Assembly (NCBI RefSeq): GCF_019218755.1
Contig: NZ_JAHUWZ010000001.1
Span: 186,001-250,000 of the forward strand
DNA from: Acidovorax sp. sif1233
GTDB lineage: Bacteria > Pseudomonadota > Gammaproteobacteria > Burkholderiales > Burkholderiaceae_C
DNA length: 64,000 nt
Direction of reading: 5' to 3'
Under the pieces are notes generated by a model, which made no database searches, was not told the origin of the DNA, and saw only the letters and a list, made by a program, of their open reading frames with translations. Both the position numbers and the translations under genes were made by a program. Below, piece after piece: positions 17,524-26,927 of the stretch; within the stretch, counting starts at the first letter, position 1, and every line of letters begins with the position of its first letter.

Positions 17524-18687
17524 CTATTTGCCCAGGCCCATGGCGCGCGCAATCACCTCTTTCATGATCTCGTTCGTGCCGCCGTAGATGCGCTGCACGC
17601 GCGCATCCGCGTAGGCGCGGGTGATGGGGTATTCCCACATGTAGCCGTAGCCGCCGAAGAGCTGCACGCATTCGTCCATCACCTTGCACTGCAGGTCGGT
17701 GGTCCAGTACTTGGCCATGCTGGCGGTATCGGTGTCGAGCTGGTCGCGCGTGATCAGCTCGCAGCACTTGTCCACGAACACGCGGGCCACCTGCACCTGG
17801 GTCTGCAGCTCGGCCAGGGTGTGGCGGGTGTTCTGGAACGAGGCCACGCTCTGGCCGAAGACCTTGCGCTGCTTGACATAGTCCACCGTCCAGTCGATGG
17901 CGGCCTGCGCGGACGCCACGGCGGTGATGGCGATCTGCAGGCGCTCCCACGGCAGCTGCTCCATCAGGCAGATGAAGCCGCGCCCTTCCATGGCGGGGCT
18001 GCCCAGCAGGTTGGCGGCGGGCACCTTCACGTCGGTGAAGAACAGCTCGGAGGTGTCCTGCGCCTTCATGCCCATCTTCTTGAGGCGCTGGCCTTTTTCA
18101 AAACCGGGCATGCCGCGCTCCACCAGGAAGAGGCTGGTGCCCTTGGCCCCGGCCGCCGGGTCGGTCTTGGCGACCACGATCACCAGATCGGCATGCCAGC
18201 CGTTGGTGATGAAGGTCTTGCTGCCGTTGAGCACATAGTGCGATCCATCGGCGCTTTTCATGGCGGTGGTCTTGATGCCCTGCAGGTCGCTGCCCGCGGC
18301 GGGCTCGCTCATGGCGATGGCGCCTACCATGGCGCCGCTGGCCATCTGTGGCAGGTAGCGGCGCTTTTGCTCCTCGGTGCCGTAGTGCAGGATGTAGGGC
18401 GCCACGATCTCGCTGTGCAGCCCGAAGCCGATGCCCGTGGTGCCGGCGCGCGCCAGCTCTTCCATCTGCGCCACGGAGTAGAGCTTGTCGGCCCCGGCGC
18501 CGCCGTATTCCTCGGGCAGGCTCATGCACAGAAAGCCGTTGGCGCCCGCCTGGCTCCACACCTCGCGCGCCACGTAGCCCTGGTCTTCCCAGTCGGCGTG
18601 GTGGGGCGCCACCTCCTTGTCGATGAACCGGCGAAAGCTGTCGGCAAAGGCCTGGTGGTCGGGCTGGAAGAGGGTGCGTTCGATCAT
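17524..18687 (-). CDS. acyl-CoA dehydrogenase
   Basis: A 387-residue FAD acyl-CoA dehydrogenase. It shows AMSEPAAGSDLQG, KTFITNGWHADL, FGGYGYMWEYP and the C-terminal YGGTNEIMKEVIAR motif, which carries the usual catalytic region of short- to long-chain members. It supplies the first step of beta-oxidation for the thiolase and FadB-like genes downstream. It faces the small gene at 17173-17475 (48 bp between stops). Specificity is not readable. Confidence 0.88.
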   Translation of the reverse strand: MIERTLFQPDHQAFADSFRRFIDKEVAPHHADWEDQGYVAREVWSQAGANGFLCMSLPEEYGGAGADKLYSVAQMEELARAGTTGIGFGLHSEIVAPYILHYGTEEQKRRYLPQMASGAMVGAIAMSEPAAGSDLQGIKTTAMKSADGSHYVLNGSKTFITNGWHADLVIVVAKTDPAAGAKGTSLFLVERGMPGFEKGQRLKKMGMKAQDTSELFFTDVKVPAANLLGSPAMEGRGFICLMEQLPWERLQIAITAVASAQAAIDWTVDYVKQRKVFGQSVASFQNTRHTLAELQTQVQVARVFVDKCCELITRDQLDTDTASMAKYWTTDLQCKVMDECVQLFGGYGYMWEYPITRAYADARVQRIYGGTNEIMKEVIARAMGLGK

Positions 18688-18770
18688 GGCGGTGGATTCG
18701 GTCTATTTATGCAAAGTTACTGCTTGGTTAAATTCTGCCACCGACTGGGGCCGAGCGCATCCCCTGAAAC

Positions 18771-18794
18771 ACAAAAGCCGCCCGAAGGCGGCTT
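18771..18794 (-). terminator. Rho-independent-type terminator after the binding-protein gene
   Basis: Perfect 8-bp stem AAGCCGCC / GGCGGCTT (18775-18782 and 18787-18794) with a CGAA loop. On the minus strand the stem is followed by TTTTGTGTTT. It lies 20 bp after the stop of the LivK-like gene and would end the transporter operon. Confidence 0.7.
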
Positions 18795-18814
18795 GGGAGC
18801 GGGTGGTCAGGCCC

Positions 18815-19981
18815 TCATGGCTTGACGTAGTCGGACACCACCTTCCACTTGCCATCGGTGATCTGCGACAGGCGCGAAAGATCGCTGCCCAGGCGCTTTT
18901 GCGGGCCGTAGGTGGCCTCGGCGCTGCCGAACATGTCGGGCGGGATCACCATGGTGTCCATGGCCTTGATGAAGCTGTCGGTGGTAAGGCTGGTGCCTGC
19001 CTTCTGGGCTGCCTTGATGAAGGCATCCACCGCCCCGTAGCCGTAGACCGAGAACACCGTGGGGTCTTCGTTGAACTTGGTCTTGTACTTGTTGGCCCAG
19101 AAGCGGATGGGCTGGCTGGCCTCGTCCAGGTAGGGGTGCTGCACCGTCATGGTGGCGTACAGGCCGTCCATGGGCTTGCCGCCCAGCTTGTGGATGAGGT
19201 CGGTGTACGCGGCGCTGGAGCCCAGGAACGTGGGGTTGAAGCCCGTTTTGCGCGACTCGCCGATGGTGCCGATGGTCTCGCGGATGATGGTGCCCAGTAT
19301 CACGAAGTCGCATTCGGACGACTTCATCTTGGCGACCTGCGACGAGAAGTCGGTGGCGCCGCGTTTGTACGACGTCTTCTCGGTGAACTCCATACCCAGG
19401 GACTTGAGCGCCGCCTCGCCGCCACGCATCACCTCCAGGCCGAACTCATCGTCCTGGTAGATGGTGCAGACCTTCTTGGCGCCTTTTTCCTTGATGAGCT
19501 TGGGTGCGGCCAGGCGGATCTGGTCGTAGTAGGTGGCGGCGAACGAATACTTGAGCTTGTGGAAGGGCTCGTACATCTCGCGCGCGGCGGTGACCGGGAA
19601 GAAGTTGATCACGTTCTTGCTGAACTGCACCGGCATGGCGGCCAGGTTCTGTGCCGTGCCGATGTGCGCCACCATCATGAAGATCTTGTCCTGGTTCACG
19701 AGCTTCTGCGCGGCCAGCACGGCTTTCTTGGGGTCGTAGCCCGAGTCTTCCACCTTCAGGTCGAGCTTGCGGCCGTTGACGCCGCCTTGCTCGTTGGCCT
19801 CGTCCACGCGCAGCATCATGCCCAGCCGCACCTGCTTGCCAAAGCCCGCCAGCGGGCCGGACAGGTCCTGGATGGAGCCCAGGGTGATGGTGTCCTTGCT
19901 CACGCCCTGGCTGGGCTGCGCCTGCGCAGCACCTGCGGCCATGGCCACGATGGCCAGCGCGGCAATGTGATGAAGTTTCAT
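18815..19981 (-). CDS. ABC transporter substrate-binding protein, LivK/HAAT type
   Basis: A 388-residue periplasmic binding protein. The signal peptide runs to about residue 22 (LAIVAMAAGAAQAQ), followed by the typical DTITLGSIQDLSGPL start of Peripla_BP_6 proteins and a GVNGRKL segment. It is the last gene of the operon that starts with LivH- and LivM-like permeases, separated from the ligase by a 97-bp gap. Because the operon also encodes an acyl-CoA ligase, the ligand may be a carboxylic acid rather than a branched amino acid. Confidence 0.87.
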   Translation of the reverse strand: MKLHHIAALAIVAMAAGAAQAQPSQGVSKDTITLGSIQDLSGPLAGFGKQVRLGMMLRVDEANEQGGVNGRKLDLKVEDSGYDPKKAVLAAQKLVNQDKIFMMVAHIGTAQNLAAMPVQFSKNVINFFPVTAAREMYEPFHKLKYSFAATYYDQIRLAAPKLIKEKGAKKVCTIYQDDEFGLEVMRGGEAALKSLGMEFTEKTSYKRGATDFSSQVAKMKSSECDFVILGTIIRETIGTIGESRKTGFNPTFLGSSAAYTDLIHKLGGKPMDGLYATMTVQHPYLDEASQPIRFWANKYKTKFNEDPTVFSVYGYGAVDAFIKAAQKAGTSLTTDSFIKAMDTMVIPPDMFGSAEATYGPQKRLGSDLSRLSQITDGKWKVVSDYVKP

Positions 19982-20077
19982 GGCACGTCTCCTTGAATGG
20001 ATCAGTCGTTATAGAACGATGCCCAGGGTGGGGCACCAGCACTTTCCCTATGCCGCGCGCCACCTGGCGCAGGCTGC

Positions 20078-21934
20078 CTAGCGGTACATGGCGTCAATCT
20101 GGGGCGCGTACTTCTGCTGCACCAGCTTGCGCTTGAGCTTCATGGTGGGCGTGAGCTCCTCGTCCTCGGCGGTGAGCTGCGTGTCGAGCAGGAAGAACTT
20201 CTTGATCTGCTCCACGCGGGCGAACCGGGTGTTCACGCGGTCGATCTCGGCCTGGATCAGGTCCTGCACCTCGCGGGCGCGGGTCAGGCTGGCGTAGTTG
20301 CTGAAGGGCACGTCATTGTCCTGCGCATATTTCTCCACGTTCTCCTGGTCGATCATGATGATCACCGTGAGGTAGGGGAGCTTGTCGCCGATGACGACGG
20401 CGTCCGTCACGTAGGGGCTGAACTTGAGCTCGTTCTCCAGCTCGCTGGGCGTGATGTTCTTGCCCCCGGCCGTGATGATGATGTCCTTCATGCGGTCGGT
20501 GATGCGCAGGTAGCCGTCGGCGTCGATGGTGCCCACGTCGCCCGTGTGCAGCCAGCCGTCGGCGTCGATGGTCTCGGCCGTCTTTTCGGGCAGGTTGAGG
20601 TAGCCCTTGAACACATTGGGGCCGCGCACCAGGATCTCGCCCGTGGCGGGGTCGATGCGCACCTCGTTGTAGCTGGCCGCCGGGCCGATGGAGCCGGGCT
20701 TAATGCGGCTGGCGGGCACGCCGGTGGCGGCGCCGCAGGTCTCCGTCATGCCCCACACCTCCAGCATGGGCACGCCCAGGGCCAGGTACCACTTCACCAG
20801 TTCGGGCGAGATGGGCGCTGCGCCCGTGACGAGGAAGCGCGCGCGGTGGATGCCGATGAGCTTGCGCACGTTGTTCAGCGCCAGAAAGCGCGCCAGCATG
20901 AACTGCGCCTTCAGCAGTCCCCCTACCGGCTGGCCCGCCAGCACGCGGTCTGCAATGCGGGTGCCCACGCCAATCGACCAGGCATAGGCCGCCTGCTGCA
21001 GGCGCGTGGATTCCTTGAGCGCGATCATCACGCCCGAATAGAACTTCTCCCACACGCGCGGCACGGCGGTGAACACCGTGGGCGCGATCTCGCGCACGTT
21101 CTCGGGCACGGTGTCGGGGTTCTCGACGAAGTTCAGGCGCGAGCCGGTGTACAGCGAGAAGTATTCGCCGCCCATGCGCTCGGCGATGTGGCACAGCGGC
21201 AGGAAGCACATGGCCTCGTCGTCTTCGGTGCGCGATATCAGCGTGTTGTAGCCGCGCACCGTGTAGGTGAGCGCGGCGTGCGTGTGCATCGCGCCCTTGG
21301 GCTTGCCGGTGGTGCCCGAGGTGTAGACGAGGATGGCCACGTCCTCGGGCTGGCAGGCCTGTACCCGGCGCATGAGCGCGTCGGGGTTCTGCTGGTTCCA
21401 GGCGCGGCCCATGTCGCGCAGCGCATCCAGGCTGATGACGCCCGGGTCCTGAAGGCCGCGCAGGCCCTCCATGTCGAAGACGACGATCTTGCGCAGCAGC
21501 GGCAGGTTGGCGCGCACCTCCAGTGCCTTGTCGAGCTGCTCATCGTCTTCGACGAACAGCACGCTGGTGCTGGAGTCTTCGCTCAGGTAGTGCACCTGGG
21601 CGGCCGCGTCGGTGGGGTAGATGCCGTTGGACACGCCGCCGCAGCTGAGCACGGCCAGGTCGGCCAGCACCCATTCGATGTTGGTGCTCGACAGGATGGA
21701 GGCGCAGTCGCCGCGCGCAAACCCCAGCGACATGAGTCCGCCCGCGATCTCGCGCACGGCCTCGGCGGTCTGGTCCCAGGTCCAGCTCTTCCAGATCCCC
21801 ATTTCCTTCTGGCGCATCCACACGCGCGGGCCGCGCTCGGCCACGGCGTTCCAGAACATGGCCGAGATGGTGCTGCCGGCCAGCACGTCGGTGCCGGCGG
21901 GCTGGATGTGATCGAGGTCCCAGAGATTGCTCAT
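20078..21934 (-). CDS. long-chain acyl-CoA synthetase / AMP-dependent ligase
   Basis: A 618-residue ANL-superfamily ligase that activates a carboxylate with ATP and CoA. The P-loop YTSGTTGKPKGAM is around residue 203, WGMTETCG is the adenine-site motif, and GWLHTGDVG plus DRMKDIIITAGGKNI mark the hinge and C-terminal domain. The sequence is closest in style to FadD15-like long-chain synthetases. ATG 21934 follows GAGGAC; it starts 7 bp after the livF-like stop, so it is firmly inside the importer operon. Coupling of import and thioesterification (vectorial acylation) is inferred from this. Confidence 0.87.
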   Translation of the reverse strand: MSNLWDLDHIQPAGTDVLAGSTISAMFWNAVAERGPRVWMRQKEMGIWKSWTWDQTAEAVREIAGGLMSLGFARGDCASILSSTNIEWVLADLAVLSCGGVSNGIYPTDAAAQVHYLSEDSSTSVLFVEDDEQLDKALEVRANLPLLRKIVVFDMEGLRGLQDPGVISLDALRDMGRAWNQQNPDALMRRVQACQPEDVAILVYTSGTTGKPKGAMHTHAALTYTVRGYNTLISRTEDDEAMCFLPLCHIAERMGGEYFSLYTGSRLNFVENPDTVPENVREIAPTVFTAVPRVWEKFYSGVMIALKESTRLQQAAYAWSIGVGTRIADRVLAGQPVGGLLKAQFMLARFLALNNVRKLIGIHRARFLVTGAAPISPELVKWYLALGVPMLEVWGMTETCGAATGVPASRIKPGSIGPAASYNEVRIDPATGEILVRGPNVFKGYLNLPEKTAETIDADGWLHTGDVGTIDADGYLRITDRMKDIIITAGGKNITPSELENELKFSPYVTDAVVIGDKLPYLTVIIMIDQENVEKYAQDNDVPFSNYASLTRAREVQDLIQAEIDRVNTRFARVEQIKKFFLLDTQLTAEDEELTPTMKLKRKLVQQKYAPQIDAMYR

Positions 21935-21941
21935 GTAGTCC

Positions 21942-22760
21942 TCACCGCCAAGTCTTTTTCTTCTTCCACCGCCGCTCACCCCGCACGCCTTCATCCTTCA
22001 TGCCCAGGTAGAACTCCTTGATGTCGTCCTTCTCGCGCAGGCGCTCGCAGCTGTCCTCCATCACGATGCGGCCGTTCTCCAGCACGTAGCCGTAGTCCGA
22101 TGCGTTGAGCGCCATGTTGGCGTTCTGCTCGACCAGCAGGATGGTGGTGCCGCGCTCGCGGTTGATGCGCACCACGATCTCGAAGATCTCCTTGGTGAGC
22201 TTCGGGGACAGGCCCAGGCTGGGCTCGTCGAGCAGGATGAGTTCGGGGTTGGCCATGAGCGCGCGCGAGATGGCCAGCATCTGCTGCTGCCCGCCCGAGA
22301 GCAGGCCCGCGTCCTGCGCGGCGCGTTCCTTCAGGATGGGGAAGTAGCCGTACACGGTTTCGATGTCGCGCGCCACCGCGTCGGCGTCGCCGCGGGTGTA
22401 GGCGCCCATGAGCAGGTTGTCGCGCACTGACAGCAGCGCGAACACCTCGCGCCCCTCGGGCACATGCATGAGGCCCCGGCGCACGATGGCCGCCGGGTCG
22501 TTGGCGGTGATGTCGGCGCCCTGGAACTCGATGGAGCCCTTGCGCGGGTCGATGATGCCGCTGATGGTCTTCAGGATGGTGGTCTTGCCCGCGCCGTTGC
22601 TGCCCAGCACGGCGGCGATCTCGCCGCGCCGCACCTGCAGGCTCACGCCCCGGATGGCCTTGATGGGGCCGTAGGCGCTTTCCACATTCTGCAGGCGCAG
22701 CAGAGGTTGGTCGGCCGCCGCGGCGGCTGGTGTGTTGACGGCGGCAAGTACGGCGCTCAT
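21942..22760 (-). CDS. ABC transporter ATP-binding protein, LivF type
   Basis: A 272-residue ATPase. Walker A GSNGAGKTT, signature LSGGQQQM and Walker B LILLDEPSLGL are present. The order and length fit the LivF subunit of HAAT importers. An Ala-rich leader of about 15 residues precedes the domain, and a strongly basic tail (RRWKKKKTWR) is unusual. It works with the LivG-like ATPase upstream. Confidence 0.88.
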   Translation of the reverse strand: MSAVLAAVNTPAAAAADQPLLRLQNVESAYGPIKAIRGVSLQVRRGEIAAVLGSNGAGKTTILKTISGIIDPRKGSIEFQGADITANDPAAIVRRGLMHVPEGREVFALLSVRDNLLMGAYTRGDADAVARDIETVYGYFPILKERAAQDAGLLSGGQQQMLAISRALMANPELILLDEPSLGLSPKLTKEIFEIVVRINRERGTTILLVEQNANMALNASDYGYVLENGRIVMEDSCERLREKDDIKEFYLGMKDEGVRGERRWKKKKTWR

Positions 22761-22821
22761 TCGGAAACCTCCGTGCTGCGCACTGCGGTGCGAGCTTGCT
22801 GGGGGCGGCCCGGCGCGGCGC

Positions 22822-23682
22822 TCATGCCCGGACCCCCAGGTGGGAACCCGCCGGGCGGCGCAGGTTGCTCACGTCGTCGATGGTGCCCAGGTAGGCCTCG
22901 ATCACGCCGGGGTGCGACTGCACCTCGCGCGGCGTGCCCATGGCCACGACCTCGCCCTGGTTCATCGCCAGCACGCGGTCGGACACCTTGGAGACCAGCG
23001 ACATGTCGTGCTCCACCATCAGCACGGTGATGCCCAGCTCGTGCTGGATGTCCTGGATCCAGAAGGCCATGTCGTCGGTCTCCTCCACGTTCAGGCCCGA
23101 CGAGGGCTCGTCGAGCAGCAGCAGCTGCGGCCCGGTGCACAGCGCGCGGGCCAGCTCCACCACCTTGCGCACGCCGTAGGGCAGGCCGGCCACCAACGTG
23201 TCGCGGTAGTGCTGCAGGTCGAGAAAGTCGATGACCTGCTCGGCCTTTTCGCGGGCTCGCACCTCGGCGTCGCGCACCTTGCGGGTGAACAGCATGTCGG
23301 CCCACAGGCCGGTCTCGCGCCGCGTGTGGCGGCCGATCAGCAGGTTGTGCAGCACGCTCGCGTGCTCGAAGAGCTCGATGTTCTGGAAGGTGCGCGCTAT
23401 CCCCAGGCCCGCCACCTTGTGCGGCGGCTGGTCGGTGAGCGGCAGCATCGCGCCCCCCGGGCCCGCGTAGGCGATGGTGCCGGTGGTGGGCGTGTAGATG
23501 CGGCTGATGAGGTTGAACACCGTGGTCTTGCCAGCGCCGTTGGGGCCGATGAGGGTGAACACCTCGCCCCGGCGCACGTCGAAGCTCACGTTGTTGACCG
23601 CCAGCACGCCGCCAAAGCGCACGCTGAGGCTCTGGGCGCTGAGCAAGATGTCGTCAGTCATGGGTACAGCAATTGGGGTCAT
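22822..23682 (-). CDS. ABC transporter ATP-binding protein, LivG type
   Basis: About 286 residues. Walker A GPNGAGKTT, an insert typical of LivG between Walker A and the signature (NIELFEHASVLHNLLIGRH), and Walker B LLLLDEPSSGLNVEE are visible. The first codon is uncertain: ATG 23682 gives a short MTPIAVP leader and ATG 23661 starts at MTDDILLS; neither has a clear ribosome site. It lies downstream of repeat R3 and upstream of the LivF-like gene. Confidence 0.86.
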   Translation of the reverse strand: MTPIAVPMTDDILLSAQSLSVRFGGVLAVNNVSFDVRRGEVFTLIGPNGAGKTTVFNLISRIYTPTTGTIAYAGPGGAMLPLTDQPPHKVAGLGIARTFQNIELFEHASVLHNLLIGRHTRRETGLWADMLFTRKVRDAEVRAREKAEQVIDFLDLQHYRDTLVAGLPYGVRKVVELARALCTGPQLLLLDEPSSGLNVEETDDMAFWIQDIQHELGITVLMVEHDMSLVSKVSDRVLAMNQGEVVAMGTPREVQSHPGVIEAYLGTIDDVSNLRRPAGSHLGVRA

Positions 23683-23716
23683 TTCACTGGTCCATTGCGC
23701 TGAATGCCGCTCGCGG

Positions 23717-23846
23717 CCTTTGCGACTGGCGTGACCGAGGCCAGTGCCCCCGCGCAAGGGCCGCCCCGCCGCGCTGGGGGCGTTCCCCTCCCGAATCGCA
23801 CAGCGGGTCGAGAGAGGGGGAAGGCGCGAAGCGACTCAGGGGGTGC
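23717..23846 (-). repeat. R3: copy of the stop-codon-proximal CCCCCTGAG repeat
   Basis: On the minus strand it starts ACCCCCTGAGTCGC 4 nt after the LivM-like stop (23848) and carries a CTTCCCCCTCTCTCG block and later a GGGCGGCCCTTGCGCGGGG segment. It separates livM from livG within the operon. Confidence 0.7.
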
Positions 23847-23847
23847 T

Positions 23848-24924
23848 TCATCTCAGCCTGTCCGACTTCTGGAAGGACTTCTGCCGCTTGAACAGGCCCT
23901 TGCGGTAGAACGGGAACATCTGCAGCCAGGTGCGCACCTTGAGCCAGCGGCCGTACAGCCCCATGGGCTCGAACAGCACGAAGGCGATCAGGACCGCGCC
24001 ATAGACCACCGCCTGCAGGCCCGGCGCCTGGCCCACGGCGGCGGGCAGCCAGTCCTTGCTCAGCGAGATCAGCTGGGGCATCGAGATCAGGAAGATCGCG
24101 CCCAGGAACGCGCCGTGCACCGAGCCCAGGCCGCCGATCACGATCATCAGCAGCAGGTCGATGGACTGCAGGATGTTGAACTGGTCCGGCGAGATGAACT
24201 GCAGCTTGTGCGCATACAGCGCGCCACCGATGCCGGCCAGGGCCGCCGAGATCGAGAACGACAGCGTCTTGTAGCGCGCGAGGTGGATGCCCATGCTCTG
24301 CGCCGAGATCTCCGAATCACGGATCGCCACGAAGGCCCGGCCCGTGGGCGAGCGCAGCAGGTTCAGGATGGCCAGGGTGCTGACCACGGCGATCACGAGG
24401 CACAGGAAGTAGAAGGACTCGGTGGATTCGAACTTGAAGCCCCAGATCTCGGGCGGCACCAGGTGCTTGCCGGAGTTGCCCCCGGTGACCGACTCCCACC
24501 GCGCGAACACCTCCTCGACGATGAAGCCGAACGACAGCGTGGCCATGCCCAGGTAGATGCCCTTCACGCGCAGCGCGGGCAGCCCCACCACCACGCCCAC
24601 GGCGGCCGACAGCCCCGCCGCGCAGGCCAGCGACAGCGCGAACGGCCAGCCCATGCCCGTGAGCACGGCCTGCGTGTACGCCCCCACACCGAGGAAGGCC
24701 GCATGTCCGAGCGAGAACAACCCCGTGAACCCGGCCAGCAGCATGAGCCCCAGGCCCACGATGGCGTAGATCAGCACAAAGGTGAGCTGGGCCAGCCAAT
24801 ACTCTGGCGCCACCCAGGGTGCTGCGACCAGCCCTACGGCCAGCAGGCTGTACCAGAAGACATGCCCGCCATGTTTGGCGAGGCGCAGGTCTTGTTCGTA
24901 GCTGGTCTTGAAGATGAATCTCAT
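23848..24924 (-). CDS. ABC transporter permease, LivM type
   Basis: A 358-residue inner-membrane permease with about 8-10 hydrophobic segments. The GHAAFLGVGAYTQAVL segment and the YLGMATLSFGFIVEE stretch are hallmarks of LivM. The C-terminal tail is long and basic (LKVRTWLQMFPFYRKGLFKRQ). ATG 24924 lies 4 bp from the LivH-like stop, so translation is coupled. It forms the channel with LivH. Confidence 0.88.
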   Translation of the reverse strand: MRFIFKTSYEQDLRLAKHGGHVFWYSLLAVGLVAAPWVAPEYWLAQLTFVLIYAIVGLGLMLLAGFTGLFSLGHAAFLGVGAYTQAVLTGMGWPFALSLACAAGLSAAVGVVVGLPALRVKGIYLGMATLSFGFIVEEVFARWESVTGGNSGKHLVPPEIWGFKFESTESFYFLCLVIAVVSTLAILNLLRSPTGRAFVAIRDSEISAQSMGIHLARYKTLSFSISAALAGIGGALYAHKLQFISPDQFNILQSIDLLLMIVIGGLGSVHGAFLGAIFLISMPQLISLSKDWLPAAVGQAPGLQAVVYGAVLIAFVLFEPMGLYGRWLKVRTWLQMFPFYRKGLFKRQKSFQKSDRLR

Positions 24925-24928
24925 GGGG

Positions 24929-25804
24929 TCACACCTTCTTGCGCAGCTTTTCGCCGAACAGCCCATTCGGTTTGACCATCAACATGATCAGCACCACGAT
25001 GTACGCCGCCGTGTCCTTGAAGCCGTCGGGCAGATAAAAACCCGAGAGCGATTCGACGATCCCGATGACCAACCCGCCCACGATGGCGCCCGGCAGGCTG
25101 CCAAAGCCGCCCACTACGGCGGCGGGAAACGCCTTCAGCCCGATCAGTCCCATGTTGGCGTGCACGAAGGTGATGGGCGCCAGCAGCAGCCCCGCCACGG
25201 CAGCCACGGCGGCGGCCAGGCCCCAGGCCAGGCCGTTGAGCCGCTGCACGGGGATGCCCATGTAGTACGCGGCCAGCTGGTTCTGCGACGAGGCCTGCAT
25301 CGCGATGCCCAGCTTGCTGTAGCGGAACATCGCGAACAGCAGCACGCACAGCGCGGCCGTGGCGCCGATCACCACCAGCTGCTCGGCGTTGAGCACCAGC
25401 GCGCCCAGGCGGAACGACAGGTCCTTGTAGGGCACGGGCAGCGTGTGCGTGTCGGTGCCGATGTTGGGAATCATGGTGACCAGCCCGCGCAGCACGTAGC
25501 CGATGCCGATGGTGAGCATGACGATGGAGAACGCGGGCTGGCCGAGGATGGGGCGGATCACCGCGCGTTCGAGCACCACGCCGAAAAGGCCCATGGCCAG
25601 GATGCTGGCGAGCACCGCCACCCAGAAGGGAAAGCCCAGCACCGTCATGAGCGCCAGGCCGCAGAACGCGCCCAGCATCATCAGCTCGCCCTGGGCGAAG
25701 CTCACGGTCTCCGTGGCCTTGTAGATGAGCACGAAGCCCAGCGCTATCAGGCCGTAGATGCACCCCTGGGAGATACCGCTGATCAACAGTTGCAAGAATT
25801 GCAC
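24929..25804 (-). CDS. ABC transporter permease, LivH type
   Basis: About 291 residues and first gene of the importer operon. The ISGISQGCIYGLIALGFVLI start and ETVSFAQGELMMLGAF motif are characteristic of LivH. I chose GTG 25804, which has GGAG 7 nt upstream and begins right at the conserved QFLQLLISG; an in-frame ATG at 25846 would add 14 residues and has no ribosome site. It is divergent from the hydratase at 26022. Confidence 0.86.
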   Translation of the reverse strand: MQFLQLLISGISQGCIYGLIALGFVLIYKATETVSFAQGELMMLGAFCGLALMTVLGFPFWVAVLASILAMGLFGVVLERAVIRPILGQPAFSIVMLTIGIGYVLRGLVTMIPNIGTDTHTLPVPYKDLSFRLGALVLNAEQLVVIGATAALCVLLFAMFRYSKLGIAMQASSQNQLAAYYMGIPVQRLNGLAWGLAAAVAAVAGLLLAPITFVHANMGLIGLKAFPAAVVGGFGSLPGAIVGGLVIGIVESLSGFYLPDGFKDTAAYIVVLIMLMVKPNGLFGEKLRKKV

Positions 25805-26021
25805 CCTGGCGCTCCAGAATATTTTTACAAAGCGATTGCTTTGCATAAATAATGGTGCCTGTGCCGGACGCATCCCGCACTCGGGGCTAACCCTGATCGG
25901 TCCCGGCGCATATTGACGCAGTGCGCGGCGGGGCGCAATAAGGGTTGCGTCCGATAGGCGCACCCCGGGGCGCCCTCCGGCAGGGCCGGGGAAGGCGCGC
26001 AACACCCTCTGAGAGAACGCC

Positions 26022-26819
26022 ATGTCCGTACAAATAGAGACCGAGGACCGTGTCACGCTGGTGACACTGCACCGCCCCGACGTGCGCAATGCCGTGGACG
26101 CGGCGACCGCGCGAGCGCTCCACGCCGCGTTCCTGGCGTTCGAGCAGGACGGCGCGGCCGACGTGGCGGTGTTCCATGGCGCTGGCGGGCATTTCTGCGC
26201 GGGCTGGGACCTGCAGTCGGGGGCGCGGCTGCAGGCGCAGGGCGTGGCGCCCGAGGCGCTGGCCGGATCGCTCGATTTCACGGCCGACACCCCGTTGCCG
26301 CTGGGGCCGATGGGCCCCAGCCGGTTGCACCTCACCAAGCCGGTGATCGCCGCGGTCAGCGGCGCGGCCGTGGCCGGTGGCATGGAGCTGGCGCTGTGGT
26401 GCGACCTGCGCGTGATGGAGGAGGACGCGTACTTCGGTGTCTTTTGCCGCCGCTTCGGCGTGCCGCTGATCGATGGCGGAACCGTGCGCCTGCCCCGCCT
26501 GGTGGGCCTGTCGCACGCGCTGGACCTCATCCTCACCGGCCGCAAGGTCGGGTCGGCGGAGGCCTTGCGCATGGGGCTGTGCAACCGCGTGGTGCCCCCG
26601 GGGCAGGCGCTGCAGGCGTCGCTCGCGCTGGCGCGGGAGATCGCAGCATTCCCGCAGGCCACGCTGCGCGCCGACCGGGCCAGCGCGCTCGCGGCCGAAG
26701 GGCTGCCGCTGCAGGAGGCCCTGCTGCGCGAGTGGGCGGGGGGCCGGGCGTGCCTGGCCGACGCCCTGCGGGGAGCGGCGCGGTTCGCCGACGGGCAGGG
26801 ACGCCATGGTGAGTTTTGA
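26022..26819 (+). CDS. enoyl-CoA hydratase/isomerase family protein
   Basis: A 265-residue crotonase. The oxyanion-hole segments GHFCAGWDL and VAGGMELAL, and the later GVPLIDGGTVRLPRLVG stretch, are conserved; the latter departs from the usual PE-VTLG catalytic motif, so the chemistry may differ from simple hydration. Divergent from the importer operon, with a 217-bp shared upstream region in which I see no clear operator. Confidence 0.8.
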   Translation: MSVQIETEDRVTLVTLHRPDVRNAVDAATARALHAAFLAFEQDGAADVAVFHGAGGHFCAGWDLQSGARLQAQGVAPEALAGSLDFTADTPLPLGPMGPSRLHLTKPVIAAVSGAAVAGGMELALWCDLRVMEEDAYFGVFCRRFGVPLIDGGTVRLPRLVGLSHALDLILTGRKVGSAEALRMGLCNRVVPPGQALQASLALAREIAAFPQATLRADRASALAAEGLPLQEALLREWAGGRACLADALRGAARFADGQGRHGEF

Positions 26820-26821
26820 GT

Positions 26822-26880
26822 GAAAATGGCCGCCAGCGCTTATCGTGAAAGCGCGGTGCGCTATATAAAATATAGCAAAT
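26822..26880 (+). repeat. S3: AGCGCTT/AAGCGC repeat copy
   Basis: AAAATGGCCGCCAGCGCTTA, GTGAAAGCGC and CTATATAAAATATAGC, beginning 2 nt after the hydratase stop. The best-preserved copy, and used here as reference. Both predicted stems (AGCGCTTT-type and CTATA/TATAG) are intact. Confidence 0.75.
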
Positions 26881-26927
26881 GACGTTCGTGGGCCCGAGCT
26901 GCCCGCGCGCACTCCCCCAGGAAACCC

